DNA of 64,000 nucleotides from an uncultured Acetatifactor sp. (GTDB taxonomy: Bacteria; Bacillota; Clostridia; Lachnospirales; Lachnospiraceae). The position numbers and the translations under genes were made by a program. The notes under the pieces are model-generated. The model was not told where the DNA came from. It was given only the letters and a program-made list of their open reading frames with translations, and did not search any database. Positions 16,429-25,776 of this stretch are shown here, piece after piece (position 1 is the stretch's first letter; every line of letters begins with the position of its first letter). Location of the stretch: assembly GCA_910580225.1 (NCBI GenBank), contig CAJTXE010000012.1, forward strand, positions 1-64,000, given 5' to 3'.

Positions 16429-18120
16429 CTATTTTGCAGATAGGGTAAACACCTGATCATATTTTTGGGGGCTGTTTAAATGATGGGTAATAGTCAGCAA
16501 AGTCAGTTCTCTCATTTCCAAAAGTTCGCTTTCGATTTCCCAGGCAGTTTCTTCATCCAGAGCGGAAGTTCCCTCGTCCAGAATCAGGAAGTCTGTGTTC
16601 CGTATCAATGCCCTGGCAATGGCGATGCGCTGCCGTTGGCCTCCGGAAAGACGTTCTCCGTTTTCTCCAACCATATAGGAGGTTCCCTCCGGAAGAGTTT
16701 CTGTGAACTTCAGGACGCCGCTGGCCTTGAGCGCCCACGCCAACTGTTCTTCACTGAATTCTTCGAAAAGGCAGATATTATTGTGTATCGTATCATCAAA
16801 CAGAAACACATCCTGGTGAATACATACAGCAACCTGATGGATTTTGCTGCGCTGCAGGTTCCGTAATTCTGTTCCGTCATAATAAATTCCCCCGTCGTAA
16901 TTCGGATAATCGCCCAGTAAAAGGTGAATCAGTGTACTTTTGCCGCAGCCGCTCTCACCTATGAGGGCATATTTTCCGCCTCGGTGCAAGGTCAGAGACA
17001 GATTGTTCAGAACAAAGGATTTTTTGTCATATCCAAAACGGACATTTTCCACAGTCAGGCTGTGCAGAAAATGGGGTTCCTTATCGCCCTGTTTATCTGG
17101 ACATATATAATCCGCATATCCATTCACACGGGTGATAACCGGTTTGACACTTTTTAACAGCGGTATGATCTTCAGGCAGGCGGAAAGACCGGAGCAGAAG
17201 GATCCATTGAGATTCGCAAATACCACAAGCCCGCCCATGGACATTCGGCCCGTAAGAACCATCCAACAGGAAAGTGCCAGAACCACACACTGTGCAAGAT
17301 TGCTTAGAAGCTGTGCCAGGTTGTCCGAAAGTGCGTTAAGACCCTGGGTGTGATATTCACAGTCCCGCAGTGCTTCACTGCATTCCCTGAACTGCCGTCT
17401 CAGCTGTCCCTGAATCCCGAAAGAAGTAATGGTTTCATATCCCCGGAAGCATTCCGAGAGCATGGCGGTAAAGGCAGTCAGACGCCTGGAACGAAGTGTT
17501 TCCCACCTGCCCATCACGCTGCCGAGAGCCGATGGCGCTATCGTCATAATCAGTGCGCTGAAAATGGCACATACAGCAATGAAAGGTTGAAAATACAACA
17601 TAAGCAGAGCAGAAAAAAGCATCACCAGTACCCCGATGATATTCAAAAAAAACATACTCAGGTACTGTCCATGAAGTGTGTTGATGTCATTGGTCAGTGC
17701 AGAGACATAATCGGCAGAACAGACCTTGAAAAAATCCCTGGGGCTGCGGCGAATGATGCCGTCAAAAACCGAAAGTCTGATATCATGTATCAATACCGTT
17801 TTAAAAATGTCCCGGCATATACTGCTGGCAACAAAAAGTGCCATGGAAAACAACGAGTATCCGAACGTAAGCAGAATATACAGTTTTACATCGTATAGAT
17901 TTTGATCCGTTACCGCGTCAATGAGGCGTTGATTGACAATATTACCGCCGCTTAGAACTGCCGTGGAAATAATGATGAGTGTTATTACCCCCACAAAGGA
18001 TATCATGCGGTCTTTTAAATATCGAAACATAGATGATCTTCCCCTTTCTTTTCCGAATCCGTTTTCCGCCAGATTTTTTCCATATCTTGGAATTATTTTT
18101 CGAATAATCCAATTGTCCAT
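16429..18120 (-). CDS. ABC exporter, fused permease/ATPase
   Basis: The 563-residue half-transporter has an N-terminal type-1 exporter membrane domain of about six helices (about 35-320). A nucleotide-binding domain (about 345-563) has Walker A IGESGCGKST, Q-loop VCIHQDVFLFDD, signature LSGGQRQRIAIARAL, Walker B DFLILDEGTSALDEET and switch His in TITHHL. It belongs to the MsbA/peptide-exporter group and probably works as a homodimer. GGAGAAG lies about 9 nt before ATG 18120; an internal ATG at 18030 with AGGGGAAG upstream is a second possible start. No precursor peptide or peptidase gene is adjacent, so the substrate is unknown. Confidence 0.9.
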   Translation of the reverse strand: MDNWIIRKIIPRYGKNLAENGFGKERGRSSMFRYLKDRMISFVGVITLIIISTAVLSGGNIVNQRLIDAVTDQNLYDVKLYILLTFGYSLFSMALFVASSICRDIFKTVLIHDIRLSVFDGIIRRSPRDFFKVCSADYVSALTNDINTLHGQYLSMFFLNIIGVLVMLFSALLMLYFQPFIAVCAIFSALIMTIAPSALGSVMGRWETLRSRRLTAFTAMLSECFRGYETITSFGIQGQLRRQFRECSEALRDCEYHTQGLNALSDNLAQLLSNLAQCVVLALSCWMVLTGRMSMGGLVVFANLNGSFCSGLSACLKIIPLLKSVKPVITRVNGYADYICPDKQGDKEPHFLHSLTVENVRFGYDKKSFVLNNLSLTLHRGGKYALIGESGCGKSTLIHLLLGDYPNYDGGIYYDGTELRNLQRSKIHQVAVCIHQDVFLFDDTIHNNICLFEEFSEEQLAWALKASGVLKFTETLPEGTSYMVGENGERLSGGQRQRIAIARALIRNTDFLILDEGTSALDEETAWEIESELLEMRELTLLTITHHLNSPQKYDQVFTLSAK

Positions 18121-18151
18121 CGCTTACTTCTCCGAAATAAGATTTGTTTAT

Positions 18152-18180
18152 ATTATATATCAATTATTACTTATTTTCAA
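18152..18180 (-). promoter_or_regulatory. Promoter of ABC exporter gene
   Basis: On the minus strand TTGAAA (18180-18175) and TATAAT (18157-18152) are 17 bp apart, about 32 nt before ATG 18120. The remaining spacer to 18464 is AT-rich with a small AAGTAATACTT palindrome. It also has a 44-codon open frame from TTG 18347 that runs into the helicase gene and has no ribosome binding site. Confidence 0.7.
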
Positions 18181-18464
18181 TGAACGCATAATGTCTAGAA
18201 ATTAAGTAATACTTATATTCTTGAATTGGAATTAGATTTGAGAATCTTATATTTTGATGGGAAGTGTTTGGAGCGCATGTTATGAGGGAAGATCATTTTC
18301 GGTCTATACAAACAACTGTTCCGTATGATACAATACAATTGAATCTTTGGTGGAAGCGGACAGGGAATTACGAAAACTGCGGGAAGAATGTCAGGATTCC
18401 TGGCAGGAGGTGATTCCAAGTCTTCAGACAGAACAGACAATAAAAGGAACGGCAGGGATTGTAT

Positions 18465-21400
18465 ATGGCGGATTTATTTGAAAATCTTAATAACAGGCAG
18501 CAGGAAGCGGTATTGGAGACTGAAGGGTATGTAAGAGTGATCGCCGGGGCAGGCAGTGGGAAGACCAAGCTGCTGGTAAGCCGTTATGCCTATCTGGTAC
18601 AAGATTACGGCATCGATTCTTCAAACATTCTCTGTGTAACCTTTACCAACAAGGCTGCCGGAGAGATGAAGAAGCGGATACGCGGGCTTATCGGGGACGA
18701 TAATGCGGTCAGCCTTATCTGTACATATCATGGTTTCTGTAACCGGTTATTGCGGGAGAATCCGGAGAAGCTTTTCCTGAATAAGCAGTTTCAGATTTTG
18801 GATAACCATCAGCAGAAGGCTGTTTTAAGCGAAATCTATCAGAAATTTGAATTGAAACTGGATTACGCCAGTTTTGAAGCCATTCTGCGCAAAATCGGCC
18901 AGGTGAAAAAAGATCTGAAATATGTGCCCAGAATGTGCAGTCCGGAACCCTGTCCAATTTTAGACGAAATAAAAAATCAGGACGATCGCATTATAGAGGA
19001 TTTTTTACAGAGGCAGAAGGCTACCTATTCTCTGGATTTCCATGATCTGATTTCCTTTGCTATTTATCTCCTGGAAACAGACGGGGATATCCGGGAAAAG
19101 TGGCAGGACAGGCTGAATTATATCATGGTGGACGAATTTCAGGACAGCTCTTCCGTGGAAATGCGTCTGGTAGAGATATTGTCCGGAAAGTACCGCAACC
19201 TGATGATTGTGGGAGATCCGGACCAGAACATATACGAGTGGCGGGGCTCGGATGTAAGGCTGTTAGTAGATTTTGACAAGACCCATGAGAGTACCAGGAC
19301 CATCATTCTGAATCAAAATTACCGATCCACACCGCAGATCCTGAAATGTGCAAATACTCTCATTGAGAAAAACGAATTGCGTCTGAAGAAGGACTTGTTC
19401 ACGAAAAACGGGCCGGGTGAACCGGTAGTGCACTATCATTCCAGAGATGATTTTGAGGAGATGGACCGTGTGACGGGGGAGATTCAGCGGTTACACCGGA
19501 AAGAGGGGTTCCGGTATTCGGATTTTGCCGTGATATATCGATCAGGTTTTCTGTCCCGGGTGGCGGAGAAAAAGCTTGTGGAGAAAAACATTCCCTATGA
19601 GATATTCGGCGGCGTCCGCTTTTACCAGCGAATGGAGATCCTGGATATCCTGGCTTATCTGAAGTTGATTGCCTATGATGATGACAGCGCTTTCCGGAGA
19701 GTGGTGAATACGCCCCGGAGGAAGTTCGGACGGGTAAAGATGAATTTCCTGGAGGAGCTGCGGGAACATCTGCAAAGTTATGGAGACTTGGAAAATAGAA
19801 GAAGCGGGTTCCGCACAGAACATCCTGTGGATGCAGAAGACGGAAACGGACAGGGATGGTATGATGGCATGCCTGGACATATGAACTGGTATGACGGTAG
19901 ACCTGGAGAGCGGAAAACGGAAAACGGCGGCTTATCTCGAGACGAGAACTATGTGACATTATTCCAAACCTTATCAGATCATCTGGAGATGAAGGAATTT
20001 GAAAACAGCGACGTAACGGGATTTGTTGATTTTGTGTGGGATATGCGCAAAAAGCACCCGAAATTACGAATTTCAGAAATTGTCAATGAAGTGACGGAGA
20101 AATCAGGATATGAGAGCTATATCCGGGAACTGGGGGATGAGGAGAGACTGGACAATCTGGCAGAATTCAAACGCATTGCCAACGAATTCGAACGGGAGTT
20201 TGGAGAGAATTTGAGCCTGGGGGACTTCCTGCAGCAGATTGCCCTGCAGTCCGGAGAGGAAGACGGAGACGAATCCAGAGACACTGTAAAGCTGATGACC
20301 ATTCATGCCTCCAAAGGTCTGGAATTTCCGGTGGTGTTTATCTTAGGATTTACGGAAGGTGTATTTCCATCGGCGAAGACATTGGGTGAGCGGAAGAAGC
20401 TTGGCCTGGAGGAGGAGCGCAGACTCTGCTATGTGGCCATCACCAGGGCGGAGAAGTATCTGTTTCTGATGGAGTCAGAAGGTACTTCACAGAATGGGAT
20501 TAAGAAATTGGTGTCTCGTTTTCTGGAGGAGATCGGTGAGGAAAACTATAAACGGATCGGCCGTATTTCCGAGGAACTGAAGAAGGAGAGCAGAGGTTAT
20601 GCGGCGAAGCTGAACGGTGAGATGCAGGAAGAGCCGGTTCATATTATGAAGCCAGGGGATACAGTAGAGCATCATGCGTTTGGAAAAGGAGTAATCCAGG
20701 CGGTTGATGCCAGGCGGGGAAGCTATTCTATTCTGTTTGAGAAACTGCAGCATCCCAGGAATATCTCCGGCAGTTACTTTGCAAAGAAACAGGAAAACCA
20801 ATTGGAAAAAGCAGCAGTTAACGCAGAGCTATGGAATTCGGAGCCGCCAGATTTCTGCGAGCTGGATCGGAATGAAGGAAAAACAGGGCCAGACCGTGAA
20901 AAAAGGGAGCTTAACTCTCAAAGCAGAGACTATGATGAGGGAGACGAAAACAGAGAATCGAACCTGACGGATTTTCCGGAATCGGATGCAGGTAAGAAAG
21001 AGGCGAAGTTGGAGGAGAACTGGGAAGAACTGCAATTGGAGCAGATAGATTTTCAGGAAACGGATGCGGTCAGGGAAGAGGCGGAATTGGAGGATGCCGG
21101 AGAAGAACTGCAATCAGAGTCGACAAATTTTCCGGATTTGGACGAAACAGGGGAAGAGGCTGCCCGTCTGGCACTTCTTAAGGAGAACAGCCCCAACTTA
21201 TGGAAGCGGGAAGATGTGCCCCATTCCGGATGGAGCTGTACCGGGGTGGATGATTTGGGCGGGCCTGTAGGGATCTGCCAGATGTGCGGCTATCAAATCA
21301 TCCGATATGCCCATCAAATGGAGCATCCCCAATACCGCAGCCTGTCCGTAGGATGCGTGTGTGCCGGCCGAATGGAGGGAGATATTGCAGGGGCGAAGCA

Positions 21401-21650
21401 GCGGGAGGCAGAATTTAAGAAGCGGCAGAGCAGACGGATTCACTTTTTCAGGCGGAAGTGGAAAATGTCCAAAAAGGGAAACGAGTATCTGAAGATAGAC
21501 GGCCATGTGGTAGTGATCTACCATATCACCAGAGGAAATCATATCTGGAAGTATTCCCTGGACAATGATTTCTGTAAAGGAACCTATGCCACCAGAGAGA
21601 GGGCTATGGCCGGAGCCTTTAATGCACTCGAGAAGCTGCGGAGCTGTTAA
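18465..21650 (+). CDS. UvrD/PcrA-type helicase with repeat linker and Cys-rich tail
   Basis: This 1061-residue superfamily 1A helicase has Walker A AGAGSGKT (about 28-35), motif Ia TFTNKAAGEM, motif II DEFQD (about 222), motif III GDPDQNIYEWRG, motif IV YRS, motif V TIHASKGLEFP (about 612) and motif VI VAITRAEK (about 656). It translocates along DNA using ATP, presumably in repair or recombination. After the helicase core, an acidic linker holds three 26-residue repeats of the type DFPESDA...EEL (from residue 836, 78-bp period). A C-terminal Cys-rich module follows, with CQMCGYQIIRYAH (about 938), GCVCAGRMEGD and KGNEYLKIDGH, probably zinc binding. PcrA is usually ~750 residues, so this tail is extra. 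ATG 18465 follows CAGGGA closely. Confidence 0.9.
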   Translation: MADLFENLNNRQQEAVLETEGYVRVIAGAGSGKTKLLVSRYAYLVQDYGIDSSNILCVTFTNKAAGEMKKRIRGLIGDDNAVSLICTYHGFCNRLLRENPEKLFLNKQFQILDNHQQKAVLSEIYQKFELKLDYASFEAILRKIGQVKKDLKYVPRMCSPEPCPILDEIKNQDDRIIEDFLQRQKATYSLDFHDLISFAIYLLETDGDIREKWQDRLNYIMVDEFQDSSSVEMRLVEILSGKYRNLMIVGDPDQNIYEWRGSDVRLLVDFDKTHESTRTIILNQNYRSTPQILKCANTLIEKNELRLKKDLFTKNGPGEPVVHYHSRDDFEEMDRVTGEIQRLHRKEGFRYSDFAVIYRSGFLSRVAEKKLVEKNIPYEIFGGVRFYQRMEILDILAYLKLIAYDDDSAFRRVVNTPRRKFGRVKMNFLEELREHLQSYGDLENRRSGFRTEHPVDAEDGNGQGWYDGMPGHMNWYDGRPGERKTENGGLSRDENYVTLFQTLSDHLEMKEFENSDVTGFVDFVWDMRKKHPKLRISEIVNEVTEKSGYESYIRELGDEERLDNLAEFKRIANEFEREFGENLSLGDFLQQIALQSGEEDGDESRDTVKLMTIHASKGLEFPVVFILGFTEGVFPSAKTLGERKKLGLEEERRLCYVAITRAEKYLFLMESEGTSQNGIKKLVSRFLEEIGEENYKRIGRISEELKKESRGYAAKLNGEMQEEPVHIMKPGDTVEHHAFGKGVIQAVDARRGSYSILFEKLQHPRNISGSYFAKKQENQLEKAAVNAELWNSEPPDFCELDRNEGKTGPDREKRELNSQSRDYDEGDENRESNLTDFPESDAGKKEAKLEENWEELQLEQIDFQETDAVREEAELEDAGEELQSESTNFPDLDETGEEAARLALLKENSPNLWKREDVPHSGWSCTGVDDLGGPVGICQMCGYQIIRYAHQMEHPQYRSLSVGCVCAGRMEGDIAGAKQREAEFKKRQSRRIHFFRRKWKMSKKGNEYLKIDGHVVVIYHITRGNHIWKYSLDNDFCKGTYATRERAMAGAFNALEKLRSC
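20970..21200 (+). repeat. Three 78-bp in-frame repeats in helicase gene
   Basis: Copies start at 20970, 21048 and 21126, exactly 78 bp (26 codons) apart, each opening with GATTTTC or AATTTTC and encoding an acidic (D/N)F(P/Q) unit with EEL. The third copy is shorter and degenerate. Tandem arrays like this can change copy number by slippage. Confidence 0.7.
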
Positions 21651-21728
21651 GGTTTTTCATTCGTATATTCTGTGTCGTATGGAAGCGGATTTTTAACGAT
21701 TTCGGAGATTGCAGTATGGCTGACAAAA

Positions 21729-21762
21729 GGGACTGCCGATGTAGTCTGAACACGGCAGCCCC
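21729..21762 (-). terminator. Terminator of alpha-galactosidase gene
   Basis: On the minus strand GGGGCTGCCG pairs with CGGCAGTCCC across a 14-nt loop, 10 bp with one G-T pair, followed by TTTTG. It lies about 80 nt after the alpha-galactosidase stop codon. Confidence 0.6.
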
Positions 21763-21839
21763 GGCAAGTGCTATTTATTTTTTTCGGGCAATCCGCCAGA
21801 TCAGCACAGCTGATTTTCCATGCAGAAAACCGTTGGATG

Positions 21840-23162
21840 TTATCTATAATCCTTCATATAATCCCCATGGGCGTCAATCAACTCATCACACATGGCTACG
21901 ATCTCATCCACAGACAGTTGTGCCGCGGTATGGGGATCCAACAGGGCAGCCTGATAGATAGCCTCCCGTTTTCTGGTGACGGCGGCCTCAATGGTCATTA
22001 GCTGCGAGTTGATATTGGTCATGTTCATGGCAGCAAGCTGTACCGGAAGACGGCCTACTTTGCAGGGATGTATCCCCATATTGTCAATGAGACAGGGGAC
22101 TTCTACACAGGCGTCTCCGGGCAGGTTGGAGATCAGGCCTTCATTCAGCACATTTCCGCCGATCTTATAGGGAGCATTTGTAACCACAGCTTCCATAATA
22201 TAGGAAGCGTATTCCCCTGTACGACTGTGAGTGACTTTACCGTCATTTAAAATGTTGTTTTTCTCCTTTTCCCAGCCTTCGATCTGGCTGATACAACGGC
22301 GGGGATATTCGTCCAGGGGAATGTTGTATTTTTCCACCAGCTCTGGCCGATCTGCCTTGATGAACCAGGGATTGTACTCCGCGTTGTGTTCACTGGACTC
22401 CGTGCAGTAATAGCCCAGACGACGTATGTACTCGTAGCGGACCATATCGCTATGTTTTTCCGTACGATTTTTCTCGGCAGCACGTTTTTTGATTTCCGGA
22501 TAGAGGTCATTGCCATCCCTGTCATACAACTCCAGAAGCCAAGCCATGTGGTTGATGCCTGCGATGGTTTCTCTACGGCCTTCCAGACGGTCTTCCATGC
22601 CCAGGTTTTCCAGGAGATGTTTGGAACAAACCTGGACGCTGTGGCAGAGGCCAACGGTCTGGATATTGGTATATCGCTGCAGGTAGCCTGTAAGCATGGC
22701 CATGGGATTTGTATAATTCAGGAACAGGGCGTTTGGACATACCGCTTCCATATCCTCCGCAAAATCCTGCAGCACAGGGATGGTCCGCAGGGCCCGCATG
22801 ATGCCGCCGATTCCCAAAGTATCTCCAATGGTTTGACGCAGACCGTACTTCTTGGGAATCTCAAAATCCGTAATGGTACAGGGATCATATAGCCCCACCT
22901 GGATGGCGTTAACTACAAAATCCGCACCCCGGAGGGCTTCTCGGCGGTTTTCCACGCCCAGACAGGTTTTGATCACAGCGCGTCCTTCGTTGGTGTTTTT
23001 GTTGATGGCACTTAGGATGATCTCCGATTCTTCCAGTCGTTTGGGATCAATGTCGTAAAGGATGATTTCGCTGTGGCACAGAGCAGGAGTGCACATACAG
23101 TCTCCCAGAACATTCCTTGCAAAAACGGTGCTTCCGGCACCCATGAAAGCAATTTTCGGCAT
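21840..23162 (-). CDS. melA: GH4 alpha-galactosidase (MelA-like)
   Basis: The 440-residue NAD+- and Mn2+-dependent glycosidase of family GH4 has the N-terminal Rossmann motif FMGAGSTVF (6-14). The substrate and metal motifs NYTNPMAMLT, GLCHSVQ (Cys and His metal ligands) and AGINHMAWLLEL follow. The CHSVQ variant matches the alpha-galactosidase (MelA) subgroup rather than 6-phospho-glycosidases, so hydrolysis of melibiose or raffinose-type alpha-galactosides is likely. It acts in the cytosol and therefore needs a transporter, which is not in this window. AAGGAGC stands before the ATG. It is transcribed away from an AraC-type regulator that is its probable activator. Confidence 0.9.
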   Translation of the reverse strand: MPKIAFMGAGSTVFARNVLGDCMCTPALCHSEIILYDIDPKRLEESEIILSAINKNTNEGRAVIKTCLGVENRREALRGADFVVNAIQVGLYDPCTITDFEIPKKYGLRQTIGDTLGIGGIMRALRTIPVLQDFAEDMEAVCPNALFLNYTNPMAMLTGYLQRYTNIQTVGLCHSVQVCSKHLLENLGMEDRLEGRRETIAGINHMAWLLELYDRDGNDLYPEIKKRAAEKNRTEKHSDMVRYEYIRRLGYYCTESSEHNAEYNPWFIKADRPELVEKYNIPLDEYPRRCISQIEGWEKEKNNILNDGKVTHSRTGEYASYIMEAVVTNAPYKIGGNVLNEGLISNLPGDACVEVPCLIDNMGIHPCKVGRLPVQLAAMNMTNINSQLMTIEAAVTRKREAIYQAALLDPHTAAQLSVDEIVAMCDELIDAHGDYMKDYR

Positions 23163-23221
23163 TTTTAGCTCCTTTCGCCGTCTCGGACGGCCTTTTTTGC
23201 ATTCTTCTTTCAGATATGCTT

Positions 23222-23270
23222 ATTATAATTGTTTCCGAAAAAAAGAGATAGGCATTTTGTTTCACAAAAT
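23222..23270 (-). promoter_or_regulatory. Promoter -10 and operator-like palindrome of alpha-galactosidase gene
   Basis: On the minus strand a perfect TATAAT (23227-23222) has no good -35 box, as expected for an activated promoter. Slightly upstream lies ATTTTGT (23254-23260) facing ACAAAAT (23264-23270), a 7-bp inverted repeat with a 3-bp centre. This is a candidate binding site for the divergent AraC-type regulator. Confidence 0.5.
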
Positions 23271-23386
23271 AGGATATATGTTGCATAAAAAGTGCATCTG
23301 AAAAGGTTTTCTGAATATAGGTATTAGCCGATAAAAAATCCGGGACACGACAGAGGAAGGTTTTTGGAGAAAGGCAGGGGAACAGA

Positions 23387-24196
23387 ATGACAGATGCCAG
23401 AGAATATCATCAGGAGACTAAATCCGGAGATACATTGGCGTTTTACTTCTGCGGATGGGAAAAATGTAAGCCGGGATATACATTTGGACCAGCGGTAAGA
23501 CCGCATTATTTGTTTCATCTCGTACTGTCCGGCTGCGGTTTCTACGAGCGGGCAGGAAAAAGGCATGAACTGGCAGCCGGTGAGGGCTTTTTGATTTTGC
23601 CGGGAGAATCCACCTGCTATGGTGCAAGTCAGACAAATCCCTGGGAATACTGCTGGATCGGTTTTGGGGGAAGGGATGCAGAACGGATCCTGCAGGAATG
23701 TGGACTGGGAGAGGAGAATCCGGTCTATGAGGACAGAAGCGGCGGAATGCTGCAGAGGGAAATGATGCGGCTGGTGGATTCTTTTACCCATTCGGATATA
23801 AATGAATATATGCTGTTGGGACGACTGTATTTAAGCCTGTCTTACATGGTTTCAAAGGCACCTGTGCGAAGAACAGCCATTCTGGATCATATAAGCTGTT
23901 CCCTGGAATTTATTCATAATAATTACGGCTATGACATAGGCGTGGCGGAAATTGCCCGTCATGTGGGAATCGACAGAACTTATCTCTATCGACTCTTTCA
24001 ACAGCAGATGGGACAATCTCCCAAAACCTATCTGACAGATTTCCGTCTGCAGACGGCTGCAGTAATGCTGCGGGAGACATCGCTTTCTGTAACAGAGATT
24101 GCTCTGTCCTGCGGATTTAAAGATGCCTCATTGTTTGACAGGCACTTTAGGGAGGCATATCACTGTACTCCCCGGCAGTATCGTCTGGATGTCTGA
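23387..24196 (+). CDS. AraC-family regulator
   Basis: The 269-residue protein has an N-terminal AraC-type cupin ligand-binding domain (about 15-150: HYLFHLVLSGCGFYERAGK, LAAGEGFLILPGESTCY). The C-terminal double helix-turn-helix (about 170-268) has VAEIARHVGIDRTYLYRLFQ and SVTEIALSCGFKDASLFDRHF. Architecture matches MsmR/RafR/MelR-like activators of oligosaccharide genes. GGGGAA lies just before the ATG. Its divergent position beside the GH4 alpha-galactosidase supports a role as alpha-galactoside-responsive activator; the ligand is inferred. Confidence 0.88.
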   Translation: MTDAREYHQETKSGDTLAFYFCGWEKCKPGYTFGPAVRPHYLFHLVLSGCGFYERAGKRHELAAGEGFLILPGESTCYGASQTNPWEYCWIGFGGRDAERILQECGLGEENPVYEDRSGGMLQREMMRLVDSFTHSDINEYMLLGRLYLSLSYMVSKAPVRRTAILDHISCSLEFIHNNYGYDIGVAEIARHVGIDRTYLYRLFQQQMGQSPKTYLTDFRLQTAAVMLRETSLSVTEIALSCGFKDASLFDRHFREAYHCTPRQYRLDV

Positions 24197-24228
24197 CAAA
24201 GCCCTTTGATAAAATTTTCGGAAATCCA

Positions 24229-24256
24229 TTGCAATTATTTTTCAATGGGGTATAAT
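24229..24256 (+). promoter_or_regulatory. Promoter of MATE transporter gene
   Basis: TTGCAA (24229-24234) and TATAAT (24251-24256) are separated by 16 bp, about 55 nt before the transporter start. Confidence 0.65.
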
Positions 24257-24310
24257 GGTAAAACTGCACAAATAAGAAGCAAAAGAACAGGGACAGGAAA
24301 GGAGTCGGCT

Positions 24311-25705
24311 ATGTCGATCAGAACAGGGAAAAAATTCATCGGAGACAAGGCTTTTTACAGAATGGTTCTGGCTGTGGCAGTACCGATCATGATTCAGAAC
24401 GGTATCACGAATTTTGTAGGCCTGCTGGATAATATCATGGTAGGACAGATAGGCACAGAACAGATGTCAGGTGTGGCTATCGTAAACCAGCTTATGATGG
24501 TATACTACTTATGCGTCTTCGGAGGACTGGCCGGAGCCGGGATTTTTACTGCCCAGTATTTTGGTCAGAAGGATGAAGAAGGGATTCGGCAGACATTCCG
24601 ATACAAATTCTGGATGGCACTTCTTTTGACATTGGGAGCAGTACTGCTTTTACTGGGTACCGGAGAAAATCTGGTTCAGATGTACCTAAACGGAAGCAGC
24701 GACGGCGGCAATCTGGAGGCGGCTCTTCAATATGGGACAGATTATCTGTATGTTATGCTTCTAGGCCTTCCGGCTTTTATGGCGGTACAGATCTATGTCA
24801 GCACTCTGCGGGAATGCGGGGAGACTGTACTGCCCATGAAAGCCGGCATCGCGGCCGTAGCAGTGAACCTTTGCCTGAACTATCTGCTGATTTACGGCAA
24901 AGCAGGACTTCCTGTGCTGGGCGTAGTAGGTGCGGCAATTGCCACGGTAGTATCCAGATATGTGGAAGCAGCAATTGTTATTTTGTGGACGCATAGACAT
25001 AAGGAAAGGAATCCTTACATAACAGGTGTTTATTCTACATTTAAAGTGCCTTTGCATCTGACAGGAAAATTTTTTATGAAGGGGGCGCCTCTGCTGATCA
25101 ATGAGACTTTATGGTCTGCAGGGATGGCAATGTTGGTACAATGTTATTCTGTCAGAGGGTTAAGCGTTATTGCCGGACTGAATATTGCGAATACAATCAA
25201 CAATGTCTTTAATGTCATATTTATTGCCATGGGGGATGCCGTTGCCATTATAATCGGTCAGCTCCTGGGGGCGGGCAAGATGGAGGAAGCAAGAGATACG
25301 GATAACAAAATCATTGCCTTCTCTGTTGTCTGCTGTATGGGGGTGGCATTGTTGATGGCCTGTATTGCTCCACTGTTTCCGCAGATTTACAAGACTGGGG
25401 ATGAAGTTAAGGCAGTGGCAGTACAGTTCATTTTGGCACAGGCAGTCTTCATGCCTCAGGCAGCATTTATGCATGCAGCATACTTTACGCTCCGCTCCGG
25501 TGGAAAGACCATAGTAACCTTTCTGTTTGACAGTGTCTTTGTATGGTGTGTCAGTGTGCCGGTTGCATATGCATTAAGCCGGCTGACGGCCATGCCGGTC
25601 ATTGCGATCTTTGCCATGGTACAGATTGCAGACTGGATCAAATGCTTCATCGGATTTGTTCTGGTCAAAAAGGGAGTATGGCTACAGAATATTGTAGCGA
25701 AATAG
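24311..25705 (+). CDS. MATE-family efflux transporter
   Basis: The 464-residue membrane protein has about 12 hydrophobic segments in two related halves, the MATE (NorM/DinF) fold. Recognisable elements are LAVAVPIMIQNGITNFVGLL with DNIMVGQIG in the first half and NIANTINNVFNVIFIAMGDA with IGQLLGAGKMEEA in the second. Such carriers export cationic drugs or metabolites in exchange for Na+ or H+. The start at 24311 has AAAGGAG 7 nt upstream, which excludes a longer in-frame start at 24206. It has its own promoter and terminator and is thus a single-gene unit. Confidence 0.92.
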   Translation: MSIRTGKKFIGDKAFYRMVLAVAVPIMIQNGITNFVGLLDNIMVGQIGTEQMSGVAIVNQLMMVYYLCVFGGLAGAGIFTAQYFGQKDEEGIRQTFRYKFWMALLLTLGAVLLLLGTGENLVQMYLNGSSDGGNLEAALQYGTDYLYVMLLGLPAFMAVQIYVSTLRECGETVLPMKAGIAAVAVNLCLNYLLIYGKAGLPVLGVVGAAIATVVSRYVEAAIVILWTHRHKERNPYITGVYSTFKVPLHLTGKFFMKGAPLLINETLWSAGMAMLVQCYSVRGLSVIAGLNIANTINNVFNVIFIAMGDAVAIIIGQLLGAGKMEEARDTDNKIIAFSVVCCMGVALLMACIAPLFPQIYKTGDEVKAVAVQFILAQAVFMPQAAFMHAAYFTLRSGGKTIVTFLFDSVFVWCVSVPVAYALSRLTAMPVIAIFAMVQIADWIKCFIGFVLVKKGVWLQNIVAK

Positions 25706-25717
25706 ACAAAGCAGAAA

Positions 25718-25776
25718 GGCGGGAGTTGCCCTGTAACAGGCTTCAACTCCCGCCCTTTCCCGGTTTTTTAAGGGAA
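25718..25776 (+). terminator. Terminator of MATE gene
   Basis: GGCGGGAGTTG (25718-25728) pairs perfectly with CAACTCCCGCC (25744-25754), an 11-bp stem, followed after 12 nt by a T6 run. Its 3' arm covers the stop codon of the convergent XRE gene. Confidence 0.75.

Noticed and set aside
16224..16448. 74-codon frame downstream of the phosphotransferase
   Set aside because: Overlaps the 3' end of the ABC exporter gene, with no ribosome binding site or family.
18347..18481. 44-codon frame (TTG start) overlapping the helicase start
   Set aside because: Protein-like (EADRELRKLREECQDSW) but no ribosome binding site and no recognised family.
12206..21650. Defence island (Cys-rich protein, phosphotransferase, ABC exporter, helicase)
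   Set aside because: No recognised nuclease, methylase, retron or toxin-antitoxin partner, and the genes have separate promoters and mixed orientation.
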